DNA of 64,000 nt, taken from assembly GCA_023053545.1 (NCBI GenBank), contig JAKZAN010000004.1, positions 9,858,001-9,922,000 of the forward strand. The letters run 5' to 3'. Positions 60,843 through 64,000 of the stretch are shown piece by piece. Within the stretch, counting starts at the first letter, position 1. Every line of letters starts with the position of its first letter. The translations under genes and the position numbers were made by a program. Below the pieces are notes generated by a model, which saw nothing but the letters and a program-made list of their open reading frames with translations, had not been told where the DNA came from and made no database searches. This DNA is from Lepidurus packardi (Eukaryota > Arthropoda > Branchiopoda > Notostraca > Triopsidae).

Positions 60843-62073
60843 TAAGGTGTGCCTGGTTTTGTGTTGCGAACTGTACTGTACCTATACAACATGTGTAATG
60901 CAATAGCGAAAGCGAAGTCCTTTCATTTTCCGCCGTTTACTTCGTCGAATATTTCCATTACCTAAATTACCTATATTTCCATTACCTAAACAGCATTTCT
61001 CGCAATTTTTTCTGCAATTTGTGATTTAAATCCTTTCCAATCCTGCAAATTCGGTTGAATTTGAGGACAGTATAGACAATTAGTACAGTTATATAAAATG
61101 AGCACAGTTATTTCACCGTTTATAAGCTTTCAGAGTTAAATAGGTAGGTTCTCCTCTCTCCAAAGGTTACTCAAGCCCATCCAGCTCTCGTCGTTTAGAC
61201 CGGACGGTCATCGCTGCCCTTGCCGATGGTTTATTTTTACATAGACTTGGGTCCCCGGTTCTCCTCTCTCCAATGGCAGACTGTGGCAAGTTATGACAAT
61301 CCGGATTCAGGCGCTTTTAACCGTCCTGAAAGCGGTTTGAATGCGAACAGTCCCACACGTCATTTTCATGGAGATTTTTTTTTTCACGCTTTTCAAAGGA
61401 CAACTGCTTTGAGCCAGTCGCATGTTGAGAGGATAAAAGGGCAGTAACAGAGAGCATCTAAGATTTGGAACAATGCAAGGACGTAATGGCGTAACAGTAC
61501 AGTATCGCTATAATCACACACAACCTCAGTTAGAGTACTTGATTAGCGTATCGCCACTCGTCATGTCTCGAGTTGAGCTAGGCCTCACGATGATATAAGC
61601 TTGTAATCAGACCTGGAAGCTGGAAGGTGGTAGAAAACGAAACAGGAAAAAGGCTTGGCATCTCAATCCAAGGGAAAAGGCCCCTTCGCAGCTTATATAC
61701 ATAAACGTGTCCAACTCAATAGTCTTTTAGTCGCGCGTGAACCGCACAGGTGACAACGCTCTCACCTCGAATTCTCGCTTAAGACTTGTAAGGTTGTGTG
61801 ATTTATTGTAATCCAAAGCGACTAGTAAAGTTATATTCGAAGAAAATTTTGTCATTCTTCAATTTTATACGCAGCTTACAATTACAATCAATGTAATTCC
61901 GATGTGTGTCTCATTTCCGTCACATCCAACCCTCGACGGGCTGCTTGGCCGTCCACCTACGGGAGATTTGCATTGGACTTTTCCTATTCCTAGTTACTCG
62001 AGATCTTTCTTGACTGACCGTCATTGGAAAGTGGATGACAGGTGATTTGCAACACCTTCCACCCACAAAAGAA
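60843..62073. other. Spacer upstream of the IL-17-like gene
   Basis: About 1.2 kb. A 17-bp phrase (GGTTCTCCTCTCTCCAA) occurs twice, near 61146 and 61258. A TATATA at 61694-61699, followed about 30 bp later by TCAATAGTC, could be the core promoter of the downstream cytokine gene. No other gene was recognised. Confidence 0.4.
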
Positions 62074-62628
62074 ATGGTGACGGCTTTCTTCTTATTGGGC
62101 CGACCCGCTGTGATATACTTGGCTGTGCTCTGTTTCAACATGGTTGCGGCTTTACCCACGCAAGATCTCATCGAATATTTATCCAACCCTACACTAGTAA
62201 AGAGCAATTCCACGCCAGCAGACCTGCTTCACACAGAAGTCGCAAACCATGATCTTCCCAACTCTCTGCCCAGAAGCAGCCGAGTCAAACGGGGTACTCG
62301 AACTCCTCCCGCCAGATGTACCCCTGACCCCAGGTCGACCGATGTGACCCGTCGCGCACTGTGTCCCTTTGAATACTTTCGGGACTACAACGAGCTGCGT
62401 ATTCCAGATGTTTTGCTCCGAGCGCGGTGCTCTTGTGAAAATTCCGCGTGTTCCCAGACTGGACACAACAGGTGCATGTCAATCCTCTCTCCCATCAAAG
62501 TAGCCTACCTGGACGCCGAGAAGAAATCCGTAGTTTCCACAGAGACGATCCACATTCCCGTGGCTTGCGTCTGCGCAGCCTCCTCTCCTGGAAGAAATAT
62601 GCCCGATTACAGAACTGTTGTAATATAA
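62074..62628 (+). CDS. IL-17-like secreted cystine-knot protein
   Basis: 184 residues from ATG 62074 (197 if ATG 62035 is used). The later start puts a signal peptide close to the N-terminus (MVTAFFLLG...VIYLAVLCFNMVAA). A propeptide with one NST sequon ends at a furin-type site RVKR (about residues 70-73). The mature part of about 110 residues has eight cysteines and follows the IL-17 pattern: LCPFEYFRDYNELRIPDVLL corresponds to the W-x-Y...D..R.P family block, then ARCSCENSAC, then a terminal IPVACVCA. IL-17s are dimeric secreted cytokines signalling through SEFIR receptors. The coding part is a single exon in this window. An upstream non-coding exon is possible. Confidence 0.78.
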   Translation: MVTAFFLLGRPAVIYLAVLCFNMVAALPTQDLIEYLSNPTLVKSNSTPADLLHTEVANHDLPNSLPRSSRVKRGTRTPPARCTPDPRSTDVTRRALCPFEYFRDYNELRIPDVLLRARCSCENSACSQTGHNRCMSILSPIKVAYLDAEKKSVVSTETIHIPVACVCAASSPGRNMPDYRTVVI

Positions 62629-63034
62629 ACCAAATGTTGCATTGCATGAAACCGGTGATAGCCAGTCTGAGAGAGAAATATATGCAGAGAAATACAGTCT
62701 GAGAAAGAAATACATGCAGATATTAGCTTTGTAACTGTTGCGTTTAAACTCTTTGACGCGTAACCCTAAGTTCTTGACACAAAAGACACAAAAGACCTTG
62801 TTCGAACGAAAATTAGATCGGTACGGAGCGGTTTCGTCTAGCCAGTTGCATCTTTTCCTCATCACGCAGCAAGGACCTCCGTGGCTTACATGGTAGATTC
62901 TTAAAGGAGGGGTAGCGATCAGCTGTTCTGAATAATTTGCTTACTGGTACTTTTAAAAACCCGCTTTCTCATGGGGGATGTATTATTATAAGAAATGACA
63001 CGCACTAATAATAACAACAGGCATTCGGACACTT
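62629..63034. other. Convergent spacer between the IL-17-like gene and TAF2
   Basis: About 400 bp with the two 3'UTRs. It includes a short direct repeat (GTCTGAGAGAGAAATATATGCAGA, then GTCTGAGAAAGAAATACATGCAGA, near 62664-62720). No coding feature was recognised. Confidence 0.5.
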
Positions 63035-64000
63035 TTAGAAGGCAAACGACTTGTGGGCATCCGGACTGGGCGGACCCGAACTGTCTGAACTGAGTGTGTC
63101 AATATTCATCCTAGAGCCAGATGCTGACGTACTATCCTCTCGAGCCACGTCACGCAATTTCTGTTTCTTGTCTTCCCGCTCGTGACGATGGTGCTTGTGT
63201 TTGTGTTTATGTTTGTGCTTCTTCTTTTCCTTCTTTTTTCGCATCTAAAAATAGCATACCAGTTTAAAAATAGCTTACGTTTAGCTTAATTTTAGCTCGG
63301 ACCTTCTTTAGAAGTCCATCTTCGTCATTGAGTCCAGGCAAGGACTGGGAATTGTCGGATTGCATTATAGCGTCGAACGTCTCTTGCGTTGCTGTCGTTT
63401 CTGCAATCGCTGGAGGTATATCCTGTATGGAACCAATCCAAAAGCAAGACGTCAGAGAGTATGTTAAGAATTTGGTCACAAATAAATACCTTGGCTGCCA
63501 CCACTTCCACCGTCATAACACCATCCTCGTCAACAATGGAGACTTCTGGCTCTACTTTGATGTCATTGGCCATCTTTGTAAACACGTCTTCGACTGGTTC
63601 CTCTAAGGGTTGCTGCTTAATCCCCGGGGTTAAGCAAGCAGGCTTTTTGCGACCATACAATCTGAAATACAGATCCACCAGGTCGCATCTGAGCATTGCA
63701 TCATTGGCTAGTCCCACACTATGTTGATCAAAATAGGGTAAAATAAGGTCAACACTCGAAAATACGTAAAAGGACTGTTGACTACTTCATGAGTTTCCAC
63801 AAACGGTTCATGAGATCTTGTCCGTCTAAGGTGCCTTTCCCTCCTGGTTCGAAAGGCGGGATCTTGATCAGCGAACGGACCAACACGTGGCGTACCTGAG
63901 GCTCAGGGTCATTCTCTACCATGTTCATAAGGAATTCTAGGTCCTCCTGACGTCTGTCAACTTTGACGATCTCTACGAGCGTCTCTAGAGCGGCCAATCT
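63035..64000 (-). CDS. TAF2: TFIID subunit 2 (TAF2), C-terminal part
   Basis: The gene continues beyond the right edge. Exons in transcript order: 64000-63786 (partial), 63718-63490, 63422-63279 and 63244-63035, with the stop at 63035. The first segment (LAALETLVEIVKVDRRQEDL; DPEPQVRHVLVRSLIKIPPF; LWKLMNVGLANDAMLRCDLV) matches the helical-repeat end of TAF2, with the LYFRLYG block after it. The last exon encodes KKKEKKKHKHKHKHKHHRHE, the Lys/His-rich tail typical of TAF2. TAF2 is an aminopeptidase-fold subunit of TFIID that contacts the Initiator; its catalytic-domain region lies outside the window. Confidence 0.9.

Overview
The window reads as a compact arthropod nuclear genome. Introns are mostly 45-90 bp, with GT-AG ends that I could place by reading frame, and coding density is high. 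Two class-II chitin synthases of the insect CHS1 type, a peroxidasin, an IL-17-like cytokine, a GT11 fucosyltransferase and a WSCD-type sulfotransferase together suggest a pancrustacean, perhaps branchiopod-like. No species is proven. All gene models were assembled by hand from splice sites and reading phase. Each complete multi-exon model sums to a whole number of codons.

Layout. 1-1250 (+): 3' end of a LamG-domain single-pass membrane protein. 1541-5975: three adjacent Golgi glycan-modifying enzymes, namely a carbohydrate sulfotransferase (-), a GT11 alpha-1,2-fucosyltransferase-like gene (+) and a WSCD-type sulfotransferase (-). 7430-8736 (-): NDUFV2 of complex I. 9224-12143 (-): a TOX-family HMG-box factor. 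14304-14671: three tandem tRNA-Ala(AGC). 15197-19567 (+): importin beta-1. 19921-43903: a head-to-tail duplication of about 12 kb, each unit carrying a promoter, a 5'UTR exon and a complete 21-exon chitin synthase. 45117-53237 (+): peroxidasin. 53607-54766 (-): an E2F4/5-type factor. 55575-57551 (+): dyskerin. 57895-60842 (+): a DDX24-type helicase. 62074-62628 (+): an IL-17-like secreted protein. 63035-64000 (-): C-terminal part of TAF2.

Most striking is the chitin synthase pair. The ancestral gene carried two pairs of mutually exclusive exons. One is the 59-codon pair known from insect CHS1 (17a/17b here). The other is a 102-codon pair (13a/13b) encoding most of the multi-transmembrane cluster after the catalytic domain, which I do not recognise as described. 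After duplication the pairs decayed differently. Copy A keeps 13a while its 13b is riddled with indels and a stop. Copy B keeps 13b while its 13a has a 2-bp deletion. Copy A keeps both 17a and 17b, whereas copy B has lost 17b through a frameshift and a destroyed donor. Two isoforms of one alternatively spliced gene have apparently been divided between two tandem genes.

Functionally, several genes concern cuticle, extracellular matrix and glycans (chitin synthases, peroxidasin, the three Golgi enzymes). The rest are housekeeping (importin beta, complex I, dyskerin, DDX24, TAF2) or regulatory (TOX, E2F, IL-17-like). There is no sign of operons. Neighbours are mixed in strand, with divergent or convergent spacers of 0.3-2 kb.
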